A stretch of 10,615 nucleotides of DNA from Bacteroidota bacterium (lineage in GTDB: Bacteria > Bacteroidota > Bacteroidia > Chitinophagales > Chitinophagaceae): NCBI GenBank assembly GCA_023436685.1, contig JAEZIL010000245.1, positions 1-10,615 of the forward strand, given 5' to 3'. Below, in pieces: positions 1-6,604 of the stretch. The stretch's first letter is position 1, and the number at the start of each line of letters is the position of its first letter. The position numbers were made by a program, and so were the translations under genes. The notes beneath the pieces are model-generated. The model searched no databases. It had not been told where the DNA came from and saw only the letters and a program-made list of their open reading frames with translations.

Positions 1-444
1 CGTGTAATAAGCGTATTGCCCTGGATAGCCACTATAGATAAGTACCAGCACTGGCTATCCGCCCACCCCGGCCATACTGAAGAACAGAGAAGAACGGAAT
101 GGATGAACATTCTGAAAGAATTTTCAACAGGTATAACCGATTGGACCGGATTTGAAGAATACCGTTCTTACTTCTGGCAAAAACAATTACACCTTTACGA
201 AGTACCTTTCTATTACATAGAATATGGTATAGCACAACTGGGAGCTATTGCTATGTGGCGCCAATACCGCAACAATAAAACCCAAGCGCTGGAGAACTAT
301 AAGAAAGCACTGAGCCTGGGCTATACTAAAACACTAAAAGAACTGTATGATACAGCAGGTATAAAATTCGATTTTTCACCGGCTTATGTTGCCGAGCTGG
401 GAACGTTTGTAAAAGACAGGCTGCAAGAAATGGGCTTGAAATAA
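1..444 (+). CDS. Oligoendopeptidase F-like M3 family metallopeptidase, C-terminal part (5' end outside window)
   Basis: The reading frame is open from base 1 to the TAA at 442-444 and gives 147 residues. The first codons (R-V-I-S-V-L-P-W) continue straight into the part starting at the TTG at 16, so that TTG is internal and the gene begins upstream of the window. The sequence matches the C-terminal helical part of M3B oligoendopeptidases. It has the LPWIATID..QHWL..HP.HT stretch, then EVPFYYIEYGIAQLGA with the tyrosines expected near the substrate cleft, then a final helical segment (ALENYKKALSLG) and a short tail ending at MGLK. In the family this enzyme is a zinc metallopeptidase that degrades short oligopeptides, usually in the cytoplasm. 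The HExxH zinc site should lie just upstream and cannot be seen here. A strong hairpin follows 18 bases after the stop. The family call is fairly safe; substrate and exact subfamily are not determinable. Confidence 0.85.
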   Translation, partial: RVISVLPWIATIDKYQHWLSAHPGHTEEQRRTEWMNILKEFSTGITDWTGFEEYRSYFWQKQLHLYEVPFYYIEYGIAQLGAIAMWRQYRNNKTQALENYKKALSLGYTKTLKELYDTAGIKFDFSPAYVAELGTFVKDRLQEMGLK

Positions 445-462
445 TGCAAGCATGAAGAATGT

Positions 463-500
463 AAAATATAAAGGCCTGCTCATGCAGGCCTTTATATTTT
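463..500 (+). terminator. Perfect 17-bp stem-loop terminator after the M3 peptidase gene
   Basis: Bases 463-479 pair without mismatch with 484-500 around a 4-base TCAT loop. The GC-rich core GGCCTGC/GCAGGCC is flanked by A-rich and T-rich arms, so the structure ends in ATATTTT on the + strand and reads as an intrinsic terminator there. Its symmetry makes it equally competent from the other side, but no minus-strand gene enters it. Confidence 0.85.
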
Positions 501-541
501 GAGGCCGGCACTATTTTCCCTCTAAAATTTAATTGTAACTA

Positions 542-569
542 TTGATTGAAAATAAACCCGCTATCTTTA
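542..569 (+). promoter_or_regulatory. Possible Bacteroidota-type promoter for the secreted cargo gene
   Basis: TATCTTTA at 562-569 matches TAnnTTTG at all positions but the last. TTG at 542-544 lies 17 bases upstream, where the -33 element would be expected. It would leave an untranslated leader of about 110 bases before the ATG at 686. The rest of the gap 501-685 is AT-rich; it holds a small direct repeat of ACGCAA (626-631 and 636-641) and no gene. Confidence 0.35.
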
Positions 570-685
570 ATATAAAATAAATAAACCTAACCATGGGTTA
601 ATATTCATGTCAATAACTCAACAAAACGCAACCCAACGCAAAGTAAATGCTCTTGGTCTTTTATAGTTCTAAACCAAGAAACATT

Positions 686-1558
686 ATGCAAAAATTTACC
701 TTGTTATTTGCTGCACTTTTACCTTTTGCTTGTCTGGCACAGCCAACAGCAGAAAAAACAAACATTCGTATATACGAACATCACAGTTCAAGCATCAACC
801 AAAATCTGCCATATGGGTATGGTGCCAATGGTTCGCAATCGGGCTACGATTTCGTGAACAATGATTATTATGACAGTTTCAATCCATCAACAATGGGTGG
901 TTGGACTGCGACAGAACTAGCTAATATTGATATGGTAGAGCACAATGGTGGTTTCAATAGCCCCTTTGGCTTTACTTCTGGTACCAGTTCCATATGGGCC
1001 GGGGAAATAAAGGGTAACGATATTACTGTATATGCAGAAGCGCCTGCAGGTTTTGAGTATGACTTAGCCAACGATGCGTCTTATATCAAAGATGCTATGC
1101 CCACGAATACAAGTAAAGCGATAGCAGAAGTAGTTGCTAATAAAGTGTACCTGGCAAAAATCAGGAACCTGGATCTTTATGTGGCTATAAAGGTGACTAA
1201 TGTAAAGAATGTATCGCCCAATACAGCTCCAGGCGTAGATCCTGATGATGTGTATTTTGATTTCGATTATAAATATGCCTACTATTTCCCTACTGACGTA
1301 AAAAGTGTTTCAAAAACAGAAAATACATTTGCCATTGCGCCAAACCCATCAAATGGTAGCTTCAGGATAGCTGAAATGCCTGAAGGTTTGCAAATGGACA
1401 ACACTACGGTACGCATCATTGATATGACCGGCAGAACAGTATATACCCAACCTGCAAGTACAATGAACATAAATACGAACTTGCCTTCAGGTAACTATAT
1501 GGTACACTTAACTGATGGAAACAGCAGCTACAAAAGCAAACTGCTAATAACAGAATAA
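686..1558 (+). CDS. Secreted protein with type IX secretion (Por) C-terminal sorting domain
   Basis: The 290-residue protein starts at the ATG at 686, because a clean signal peptide begins there (MQKFTLLFAALLPFACLA, cleaved before QP). An in-frame ATG at 647 would add 13 polar residues ahead of it. The C-terminal 80 or so residues form a type A Por sorting domain: APNPSNGSF (218-226), RIIDMTGR (243-250), LPSGNYMVHL (266-275) and a terminal SYKSKLLI strand. In the family this domain directs export across the outer membrane by the type IX system and is removed or used for surface attachment. The middle part (residues 25-205) is rich in Gly, Asn, Ser and Tyr at first, then turns into beta-strand-like segments. 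I recognise no catalytic motif in it, so the cargo function is unknown. It appears monocistronic, bounded by hairpins on both sides. Confidence 0.85.
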   Translation: MQKFTLLFAALLPFACLAQPTAEKTNIRIYEHHSSSINQNLPYGYGANGSQSGYDFVNNDYYDSFNPSTMGGWTATELANIDMVEHNGGFNSPFGFTSGTSSIWAGEIKGNDITVYAEAPAGFEYDLANDASYIKDAMPTNTSKAIAEVVANKVYLAKIRNLDLYVAIKVTNVKNVSPNTAPGVDPDDVYFDFDYKYAYYFPTDVKSVSKTENTFAIAPNPSNGSFRIAEMPEGLQMDNTTVRIIDMTGRTVYTQPASTMNINTNLPSGNYMVHLTDGNSSYKSKLLITE

Positions 1559-1580
1559 ACACCAAAAAAAATATTGGTGA

Positions 1581-1609
1581 AGCACTGCTCTTCGGGGCAG
1601 TGCTTTTTA
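1581..1609 (+). terminator. Bidirectional UUCG-loop terminator between convergent genes
   Basis: AGCACTGC at 1581-1588 pairs with GCAGTGCT at 1597-1604. A T-G and a C-G pair extend it to a 10-bp stem closed by a C(TTCG)G tetraloop, an exceptionally stable loop. On the + strand TTTTTAT follows. On the minus strand the stem is followed by TCACCAATA and an 8-T run, so it can end both the cargo gene and the nucleotidyltransferase gene. The tail T-run touches the stop codon of the minus-strand gene at 1607-1609. Confidence 0.85.
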
Positions 1610-2320
1610 TTCAAATAAATACGCTGCTTTCTCCAGGCTTTCAGGCTTGCCTACGTCTATAAAGACATTGCCTGTATGATCGAAGCCTTTGATGGTTTCT
1701 GTTTTTGCGAAGTGAAGATATACATCTATCATTGAGAATTTACCTTCAAAAGGCATAGCTAATATTTTAGGTGATAGTACCTGTATCCCACTAAATGCAA
1801 ATGGTTGCTTCGTTACTGTATTACGTGAAATACGTTGCTGGCCGGTGCCGTTGTTTTGCCAGCCGCAAAGGTTCATCTGTTCATCAAACAAAAGCTGGCG
1901 CGATGAATCGCGCTTCATAACAGCGAGTGTAGCCATAGCAGTTGAGGCCTGATGAGCTGCTATCATTTTGCCCAGGTCGAGGTTAGTAAGCACATCAACA
2001 TTCATTACTACAAATGCTTCATCACCTTCAAAATATTCAGCAGCTTTCTTAAGCCCGCCGCCTGTTTCCAGAACCACATCGCGTTCGTCCGATATCGTCA
2101 CCCAGCTACCAAAACCTCCGTTCTCCTCAACAGCATCTTCTATTTGCCTAGCAAAATGGTGCACGTTCACTACAACATCTTCGATACCGAAACGCTGCAA
2201 GTAACGTATAGCATGTTCCAGCAGGGTTTTTCCATTCACCTCTGCCAGCGCCTTGGGGTGGTGGTTGGTAAAGGGCTTAAGGCGCGTGCCCAGGCCTGCG
2301 GCAAAGATCATGGCTTTCAT
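1607..2320 (-). CDS. Sugar-phosphate nucleotidyltransferase, MurU/GlmU-N-like
   Basis: This 237-residue protein is a single nucleotidyltransferase (NTP_transferase) domain, which joins a sugar 1-phosphate to an NTP to give NDP-sugar and pyrophosphate in the cytoplasm. Visible motifs are the nucleotide-binding loop AAGLGTRLKPFT (7-18) with the following Lys23 in HPKAL, the LETGGGL loop (84-90), NVDV with metal-binding Asp109, and the second metal Asp222 in FIDVG. The start is set at the ATG at 2318-2320, where the Rossmann strand begins. An upstream TTG-type extension to 2383 would add 21 residues not typical of the family and would run through the promoter. Length and the ETGGG motif fit MurU-type enzymes (MurNAc-1-phosphate uridylyltransferase of peptidoglycan recycling) best, but mannose-1-phosphate guanylyltransferases are close relatives. 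Substrate is therefore unproven, and no AmgK-type kinase is adjacent. Confidence 0.85.
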   Translation of the reverse strand: MKAMIFAAGLGTRLKPFTNHHPKALAEVNGKTLLEHAIRYLQRFGIEDVVVNVHHFARQIEDAVEENGGFGSWVTISDERDVVLETGGGLKKAAEYFEGDEAFVVMNVDVLTNLDLGKMIAAHQASTAMATLAVMKRDSSRQLLFDEQMNLCGWQNNGTGQQRISRNTVTKQPFAFSGIQVLSPKILAMPFEGKFSMIDVYLHFAKTETIKGFDHTGNVFIDVGKPESLEKAAYLFE

Positions 2321-2325
2321 ACACC

Positions 2326-2359
2326 CAAAAATAGCTTGAAAGGTGAATAAAATTTCAAA
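2326..2359 (-). promoter_or_regulatory. Bacteroidota-type promoter for the nucleotidyltransferase gene, close to its ATG
   Basis: Read on the minus strand, TTTG (2359-2356) is followed after 22 bases by TATTTTTG (2333-2326), a full match to TAnnTTTG. The -7 element ends only five bases before the start codon at 2320, so transcription would begin at or very near the ATG, implying a leaderless or nearly leaderless mRNA. Confidence 0.5.
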
Positions 2360-2364
2360 TCTGC

Positions 2365-2372
2365 TACCTTTG
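2365..2372 (+). promoter_or_regulatory. Bacteroidota -7 promoter element for the PfkB kinase gene
   Basis: TACCTTTG is an exact match to TAnnTTTG and lies 19 bases before the ATG at 2392. A TTG at 2336-2338 is the only nearby -33 candidate, with a spacer of 26 bases that is longer than usual, so the upstream half is weak. The leader between it and the ATG is A-rich (CAAAATATAAT) with no Shine-Dalgarno sequence, as is normal in this phylum. Confidence 0.55.
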
Positions 2373-2391
2373 CGGCAAATCAAAATATAAT

Positions 2392-3315
2392 ATGTCTTTA
2401 GTAGTAGTAGGCACTATCGCCTTCGATGCGCTGGAAACGCCATTTGGCAAAGTAGACAGGATAATAGGCGGTTCGGCTATGTATGCGGGTTATGCAGCAT
2501 CTAACCTTACCCAACCTATCAAACAGGTATCTATAATTGGCGGCGATTTTCCGCAGGAAGAAATAGGCAAAATGACCGCACGCGGTATGGACTTTGAAGG
2601 TGTGGAAGTAGTGAAGGATGGTAAAAGCTTCTTCTGGAGCGGCCGCTATCATATGGACATGAATACAAGAGACACCCTAGTTACCGATCTTAATGTACTT
2701 GCACAGTTCAACCCTCAAATACCGGAAAGCTACCAGGATTGTGAATTTCTTATGCTTGGTAACCTGAGCCCTGCGGTACAGATAAGTGTAATAAACCAAC
2801 TAAAAAAACGCCCGAAGCTGATAGTGATGGACACTATGAACTTTTGGATGGAGATAGCAATGCCTGAACTGCAGGATGTGCTGAAAATGGTAGACGTACT
2901 AATGGTGAACGATCCCCAACCACGCCAGCTGAGCGGAGAATACTCGCTTGTGAAAGCTGCTAAGAAAATACAAACCATGGGGCCTAAATACCTGATAATA
3001 AAGAAAGGTGAGCATGGTGCATTGCTGTTTCATGGCAACAACGTATTCTTTGCCCCGGCACTGCCGCTTGAAGATGTATTTGACCCTACAGGCGCAGGCG
3101 ATACATTTGCCGGCGGTTTTATAGGCCATATAGCACGCACCAAAGACATTTCTTTCGAGAATATGAAGACGGCGATAATCGTAGGTTCTGCTATGGCGTC
3201 GTTCTGCGTAGAGAAATTTGGCCCAACACGTATGCAGGAAATAACTAAAGAAGATATAGAAGCGCGTATGGATGCATTTGTTGACCTGGTGAATTTTGAC
3301 ATTGCACTGGTATAA
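2392..3315 (+). CDS. PfkB (ribokinase) family sugar or nucleoside kinase
   Basis: The 307-residue cytoplasmic enzyme belongs to the PfkB family, which phosphorylates sugars or nucleosides from ATP. The C-terminal signature DPTGAGDTFAGGF (231-243) is intact and contains the catalytic base Asp237 and the GAGD anion hole. The N-terminal GG of the substrate lid region (IIGGSAMYAG, 25-33) is also present. Other landmarks are VNDPQPRQLSG (172-182), corresponding to the usual VNxxE region with Asp-Pro-Gln in place of N..E, and IIKKGEHGALL (202-212), the usual strand before the ATP site. Length is normal for the family. The sequence resembles the adenosine kinase-like or generic sugar kinase branch often annotated only as PfkB; substrate cannot be assigned. 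It is transcribed divergently from the nucleotidyltransferase, and a hairpin follows the stop. Confidence 0.88.
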   Translation: MSLVVVGTIAFDALETPFGKVDRIIGGSAMYAGYAASNLTQPIKQVSIIGGDFPQEEIGKMTARGMDFEGVEVVKDGKSFFWSGRYHMDMNTRDTLVTDLNVLAQFNPQIPESYQDCEFLMLGNLSPAVQISVINQLKKRPKLIVMDTMNFWMEIAMPELQDVLKMVDVLMVNDPQPRQLSGEYSLVKAAKKIQTMGPKYLIIKKGEHGALLFHGNNVFFAPALPLEDVFDPTGAGDTFAGGFIGHIARTKDISFENMKTAIIVGSAMASFCVEKFGPTRMQEITKEDIEARMDAFVDLVNFDIALV

Positions 3316-3341
3316 CATAATCCCGTACAGATCTTTTTAAC

Positions 3342-3370
3342 AATAAAGGCTGCGTATCGCAGCCTTTATT
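3342..3370 (+). terminator. Bidirectional 13-bp hairpin between kinase and DUF2130 genes
   Basis: AATAAAGGCTGCG (3342-3354) pairs perfectly with CGCAGCCTTTATT (3358-3370) around a TAT loop. The AAAGGCTGC core with A- and T-rich flanks makes it usable from both sides. The two genes end convergently on it, and its right arm overlaps the first base of the minus-strand stop codon (3370-3372). Confidence 0.8.
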
Positions 3371-4620
3371 TATTCAAGCAAATGCTCATCATTATCTTCT
3401 ATCAGGTTAAGGTCTACATGGTCGCTACCTGCTATGCCTTCTATTGACCCTTTTATATGCGCTGCATTCAGTAATACTTTTTCAAGTTGCTTTTCGCGTG
3501 CCTTCCAGAGTTTTTCCATTTGGTCGCGCTCTTTTTGTATGCTGATACGCATACTCATAAATCCTTCACGTATTGCTTTCCACTGCTCAGAGAACTCTGT
3601 CCCTATCAGGTAATTGTAAAGCAAGGTCATTTTATCTCCTTTATTCTCCTGGGTTTTGCTTGCAGTGTATACGCGTATAATCAGGTCGCGTAGTATATAT
3701 GCGAGTGCACGCACTTCTTTAAAAGAACATATCCATACTCCATCCCGTTCGCCAAAGCCTTCCATATCCTTTGGCATTGCTTGTGTTACAATCACGGCTA
3801 CATCGGCACCCAGGTTACGCATATCAGCTTTCAGTTTCTCTATCCATTCCACACTAAAATCTCTGGTGCGCTTACTTTCGTAAATGATCTTGCCACACTC
3901 CTGGCCAAACTGGTTGCGTACATGCTGTATGCAGTCGGCACCCCGCACACCTTTACCTACTTCACCAACAATATCAAAGGGGAATGTATTACGCAGCAGC
4001 TCTTCCAGCGCCAGCTCCTGCACTTCGCCCTGCAATTGCATAGAGCCTTGCTCTGCTTTACGCCGCATTTCTTCTACAAGCTTATTCTGGTCTTCTATCT
4101 TCTTTTCAAATTCTCTTATACGCATTTGGTGTTCCAGTTCCTTTACCTTATTGCGCTCTTCTTCCTCTTGCCTAATAAGCTCCGACAACTTATTGCGCTC
4201 CTCAAGCAGCATTTGCTGCAACTTAAGGTCAAGCTCTTTTTCTTTGCTAAGTATCTCCTGCTCTTTACGGATATATTCCAGTTCTTTTTCGCGTGCAAGC
4301 CTTAATTTCTCTTCTTTATCTGCATCGTTCTGCTGCAGAATTTTTAGCTGTAGCTCAAAATCACTTTGTATTTGCTTGCGGAGCTGCTCTTCTATTTGCT
4401 GCGATACTTTTTTTCTTTCTTCAAGCAACAGGCGCATGGTTTCTTCCTCTTTCAGTTGCAACTGGCGTAGGTAGTCCGTCTCTTTCTTCCGGTACTCATC
4501 GTCCTTCTTTTTCTGCCAATCCATCATTTGCGCGCGCAGCTCTTTCTGAACCTCGTCGCGGATAGCTTCATTAGGTTCAAACTCATGCGCACAACCCGGA
4601 CAAATTATCTTCGTAGTCAT
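3370..4620 (-). CDS. DUF2130 domain protein: zinc-knuckle-like N-terminus, coiled coil, nuclease-like C-terminal domain
   Basis: This 416-residue protein has three parts. Residues 1-14 contain CPGC (7-10) followed by AHEF, resembling half of a zinc ribbon with no second Cys pair. Residues 25-200 are one long, highly charged Glu/Lys/Arg/Gln-rich coiled coil. Residues 200-390 match DUF2130. This last domain contains EVQELALEELL (199-209), GVRGADCIQHV (224-234, Asp229), IIYESKRTRDFS (245-256, Glu248 and Lys250) and LGADVAVIVT (270-279). The spaced D...ExK arrangement and the helix before it look like a PD-(D/E)XK nuclease core, the fold to which I recall the family being assigned. Function is not experimentally known to me, and DNA cleavage is an inference. 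There is no signal peptide. The gene is divergent from the OmpA-like gene across 85 bp; GAACTTTG (minus strand, 4654-4647) is a one-mismatch -7 candidate. Confidence 0.85.
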   Translation of the reverse strand: MTTKIICPGCAHEFEPNEAIRDEVQKELRAQMMDWQKKKDDEYRKKETDYLRQLQLKEEETMRLLLEERKKVSQQIEEQLRKQIQSDFELQLKILQQNDADKEEKLRLAREKELEYIRKEQEILSKEKELDLKLQQMLLEERNKLSELIRQEEEERNKVKELEHQMRIREFEKKIEDQNKLVEEMRRKAEQGSMQLQGEVQELALEELLRNTFPFDIVGEVGKGVRGADCIQHVRNQFGQECGKIIYESKRTRDFSVEWIEKLKADMRNLGADVAVIVTQAMPKDMEGFGERDGVWICSFKEVRALAYILRDLIIRVYTASKTQENKGDKMTLLYNYLIGTEFSEQWKAIREGFMSMRISIQKERDQMEKLWKAREKQLEKVLLNAAHIKGSIEGIAGSDHVDLNLIEDNDEHLLE

Positions 4621-4691
4621 ATATCGTTTAACACTTACGGAATATACAAAGTTCGTATTTCTGAAGGAACACCTATAGTACTAATTTTTTG

Positions 4692-4699
4692 TATTTTTC
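4692..4699 (+). promoter_or_regulatory. Weak -7 promoter candidate before the OmpA-like gene
   Basis: TATTTTTC differs from TAnnTTTG only in the last base, but it ends six bases before the ATG at 4706 and no TTG lies at the expected -33 distance. TAATTTTT at 4682-4689 is an equally imperfect alternative. The promoter must lie somewhere in the 85-bp gap shared with the divergent DUF2130 gene. Confidence 0.25.
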
Positions 4700-4705
4700 A
4701 GTTTC

Positions 4706-6601
4706 ATGCGCATAAGGCTATTGTTCATTGTTGTTACTACGCTTATAAGTGTACCTGCTATGGCGCAGATACCTGCATCTGCGTTAAACAGCTTCAATAA
4801 AGCAATGCGTTTGCGCCATCAAAAAAACAACGAAGCTGCATGTAAAGAGATGCAGAAAGCCATAAGTGTATACCCTAATTATACAGAGGCTTATAGCATA
4901 TTGGGTGAGTGGTATTTTACCGAACGTAAATATGCCGATGCGGTGCGGATATTCCAGCAAGCAAGCAACAATAGCAAAAACGGTGCACAGGCCTTTGCAA
5001 AACCGCTAGCAAAGTGTTTATTATATAACTATCAACCCACAGAGGCATTGCGGGTATTGGGCAATGCCCCCAAACGTATAGCTGCTGACGAGATTGCAGC
5101 ATTAACCAAACAAGCCTTGTTCATGCAGAAAAGTATGAATAATGCCACGAACGACACCATACATCACATGGGTGCGTGTGTCAATACTCCATTTGCCGAA
5201 ACGCAACCTTATATTTCGGCCGATAGCCAGACCCTGTATTTTACGCGGCTGGTAAATGGCATAGACGAAGATTTTTACCGCAGCAGAAAAGACAGCTGTG
5301 GTGGATGGTTTTACGCACGTAATATGGGTAGTCCACCCAATACCAGCAGCCATGAATCAGCACAAATGATATCGGCCGACGGGCATTATCTTTTCTTCAG
5401 CCGTTGCGATAACCGTAGTGAGAATGGCTGGGACCGTGGAGGCTGCGACTTATACATGGCTTATACGGGCGATAGTGTATGGTCGGTGCCGCAAAGCTTT
5501 GGGGCTACAATAAACACTCCGGCTTATGAAGGTATGCCCTGCCTGTCGGCAGACAACCGTGAGCTATATTATGTAAGCGACCGCCCCGATGGATATGGTG
5601 GATTGGACATATGGGTATCCCGCTTCGAGAACGGTTTGTGGCAGGAGCCAAGAAACCTTGGCCCCGAGATAAATACAAAAGGCGACGAAACGGCCCCGTT
5701 TTTACATGCAGATAACAGCACACTTTATTTTAGCAGCAATGGACATACAGGTATTGGAGGCAGCGATATATATTTCTGCCGGCGAACCGGTGACACCAAC
5801 TGGAGTGCAATACAGAATCTGGGATATCCCATCAATACAAGTGCAAACGAAAATAGTATATCACTTACTGTAGATGGACGGAAGGCTTATTTATCGTCGG
5901 ACAGGGATAGTGTTGCAGGGAATTATGACCTATATGAATTTAATATGCCGGCCAAATGGCAGCCTGTACCTGTTGCCGTGCTTAAAGGTTACACCTTCGA
6001 TAGTATGAGCAAAGAGCGGTTGAACTATGCAAGCATTTACATAAACGATGCACAGAGCGGAGAACAGTTATACCATTATACATCTAACCGTGGCGATGGC
6101 AGCTATATGATCACTTTGCCTGTTGGCCGGAATTATACATATAATGCAGACCGCATTGGCTACCTGGATATGACCGATACGCTGCTTCTAAAAGACATAG
6201 CCGAAATGACCCAAATGGAATATAACATACCGTTATTGCCTCAAGGTTATGAAGCGCCTGTAAATGATACAAAGCTGGTGACTATACATTTCCCAAGAAA
6301 TATAGCTAGTGTATCTGATAGCGACAAAACAACGCTTGAGCAATTGATATTGCCTTATATACAACAGGGCAATATGATGATACTGGTACATGGATATACC
6401 GATAATACCGGCACTCCCCTCATCAACGAACAATTATCCTATGAGCGTGCTCGTATAGTATCGGATTTTATCATGTCTTTAGGCGTTGACCCTTCTGCTA
6501 TCAGCTCGCAAGGCTGGGGCGAGGCTGACCCGATAGCCTCTAACGAGACTGAAGAAGGACGTACTGAGAACAGAAGAGTAGAAGTTATTATCAGGAGGTA
6601 G
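4706..6601 (+). CDS. Envelope protein with TPR, PD40 beta-propeller, carboxypeptidase-regulatory-like and OmpA C-terminal domains (PorE-like architecture)
   Basis: The 631-residue protein starts with a signal peptide (MRIRLLFIVVTTLISVPAMA, cleaved before QIP; no lipobox Cys). Residues 25-145 hold TPR-type helices. Residues 155-410 are PD40/WD40-like propeller blades, marked by repeats such as YISADSQTLYFTR, MISADGHYLFFSR, CLSADNRELYYVSDR, FLHADNSTLYFSS and LTVDGRKAYLSSDR. Residues 422-495 form a carboxypeptidase-regulatory/CnaB-like beta domain. Residues 524-631 are an OmpA_C peptidoglycan-binding domain with HGYTDNTGT (562-570, Asp566), LSYERA (Arg581) and GRTENRRVEV. This order is that of PorE, a periplasmic type IX secretion component anchored to peptidoglycan, although PorE itself is a lipoprotein and many paralogues share the layout. 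The most secure role is a peptidoglycan-tethered outer-membrane or periplasmic scaffold. The last two codons, both AGG, contain the ribosome-binding sequence of the next gene. Confidence 0.88.
   Translation: MRIRLLFIVVTTLISVPAMAQIPASALNSFNKAMRLRHQKNNEAACKEMQKAISVYPNYTEAYSILGEWYFTERKYADAVRIFQQASNNSKNGAQAFAKPLAKCLLYNYQPTEALRVLGNAPKRIAADEIAALTKQALFMQKSMNNATNDTIHHMGACVNTPFAETQPYISADSQTLYFTRLVNGIDEDFYRSRKDSCGGWFYARNMGSPPNTSSHESAQMISADGHYLFFSRCDNRSENGWDRGGCDLYMAYTGDSVWSVPQSFGATINTPAYEGMPCLSADNRELYYVSDRPDGYGGLDIWVSRFENGLWQEPRNLGPEINTKGDETAPFLHADNSTLYFSSNGHTGIGGSDIYFCRRTGDTNWSAIQNLGYPINTSANENSISLTVDGRKAYLSSDRDSVAGNYDLYEFNMPAKWQPVPVAVLKGYTFDSMSKERLNYASIYINDAQSGEQLYHYTSNRGDGSYMITLPVGRNYTYNADRIGYLDMTDTLLLKDIAEMTQMEYNIPLLPQGYEAPVNDTKLVTIHFPRNIASVSDSDKTTLEQLILPYIQQGNMMILVHGYTDNTGTPLINEQLSYERARIVSDFIMSLGVDPSAISSQGWGEADPIASNETEEGRTENRRVEVIIRR
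6593..6598 (+). promoter_or_regulatory. Consensus Shine-Dalgarno AGGAGG inside the upstream gene's last two codons
   Basis: AGGAGG is formed by the two AGG arginine codons just before the TAG of the OmpA-like gene and stands six bases from the ATG at 6605. It fixes that start and suggests translational coupling. None of the other genes in the window has such a sequence upstream of its start. Confidence 0.6.
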
Positions 6602-6604
6602 GTT

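Noticed and set aside
16..18. TTG as start of a complete 142-residue gene
   Set aside because: The same frame is open to base 1 and the translated residues before it continue the oligoendopeptidase sequence, so this is an internal codon of a gene cut by the window edge.
626..641. Direct repeat ACGCAA with 10-base period upstream of the cargo gene
   Set aside because: Six-base repeats are too short to support an operator claim without comparison to other genomes.
1560..1579. Second inverted repeat CACCAA/TTGGTG next to the cargo gene's stop
   Set aside because: The six-base arms with an A-rich loop are weak and are better explained as the A/T tract of the adjacent UUCG-loop terminator.
1952..2350. 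132-codon frame on the + strand
   Set aside because: It is antisense to the nucleotidyltransferase gene, whose motifs are fully intact on the other strand.
2899..3318. 139-codon frame on the minus strand
   Set aside because: It is antisense to the PfkB kinase, including its catalytic signature, with no independent support.
3884..4474. Long open frame on the + strand rich in Ser, Leu and Cys (196 codons)
   Set aside because: It is the antisense shadow of the Glu/Lys-rich coiled coil of the DUF2130 gene; the low complexity follows from that composition and no promoter or start context supports it.
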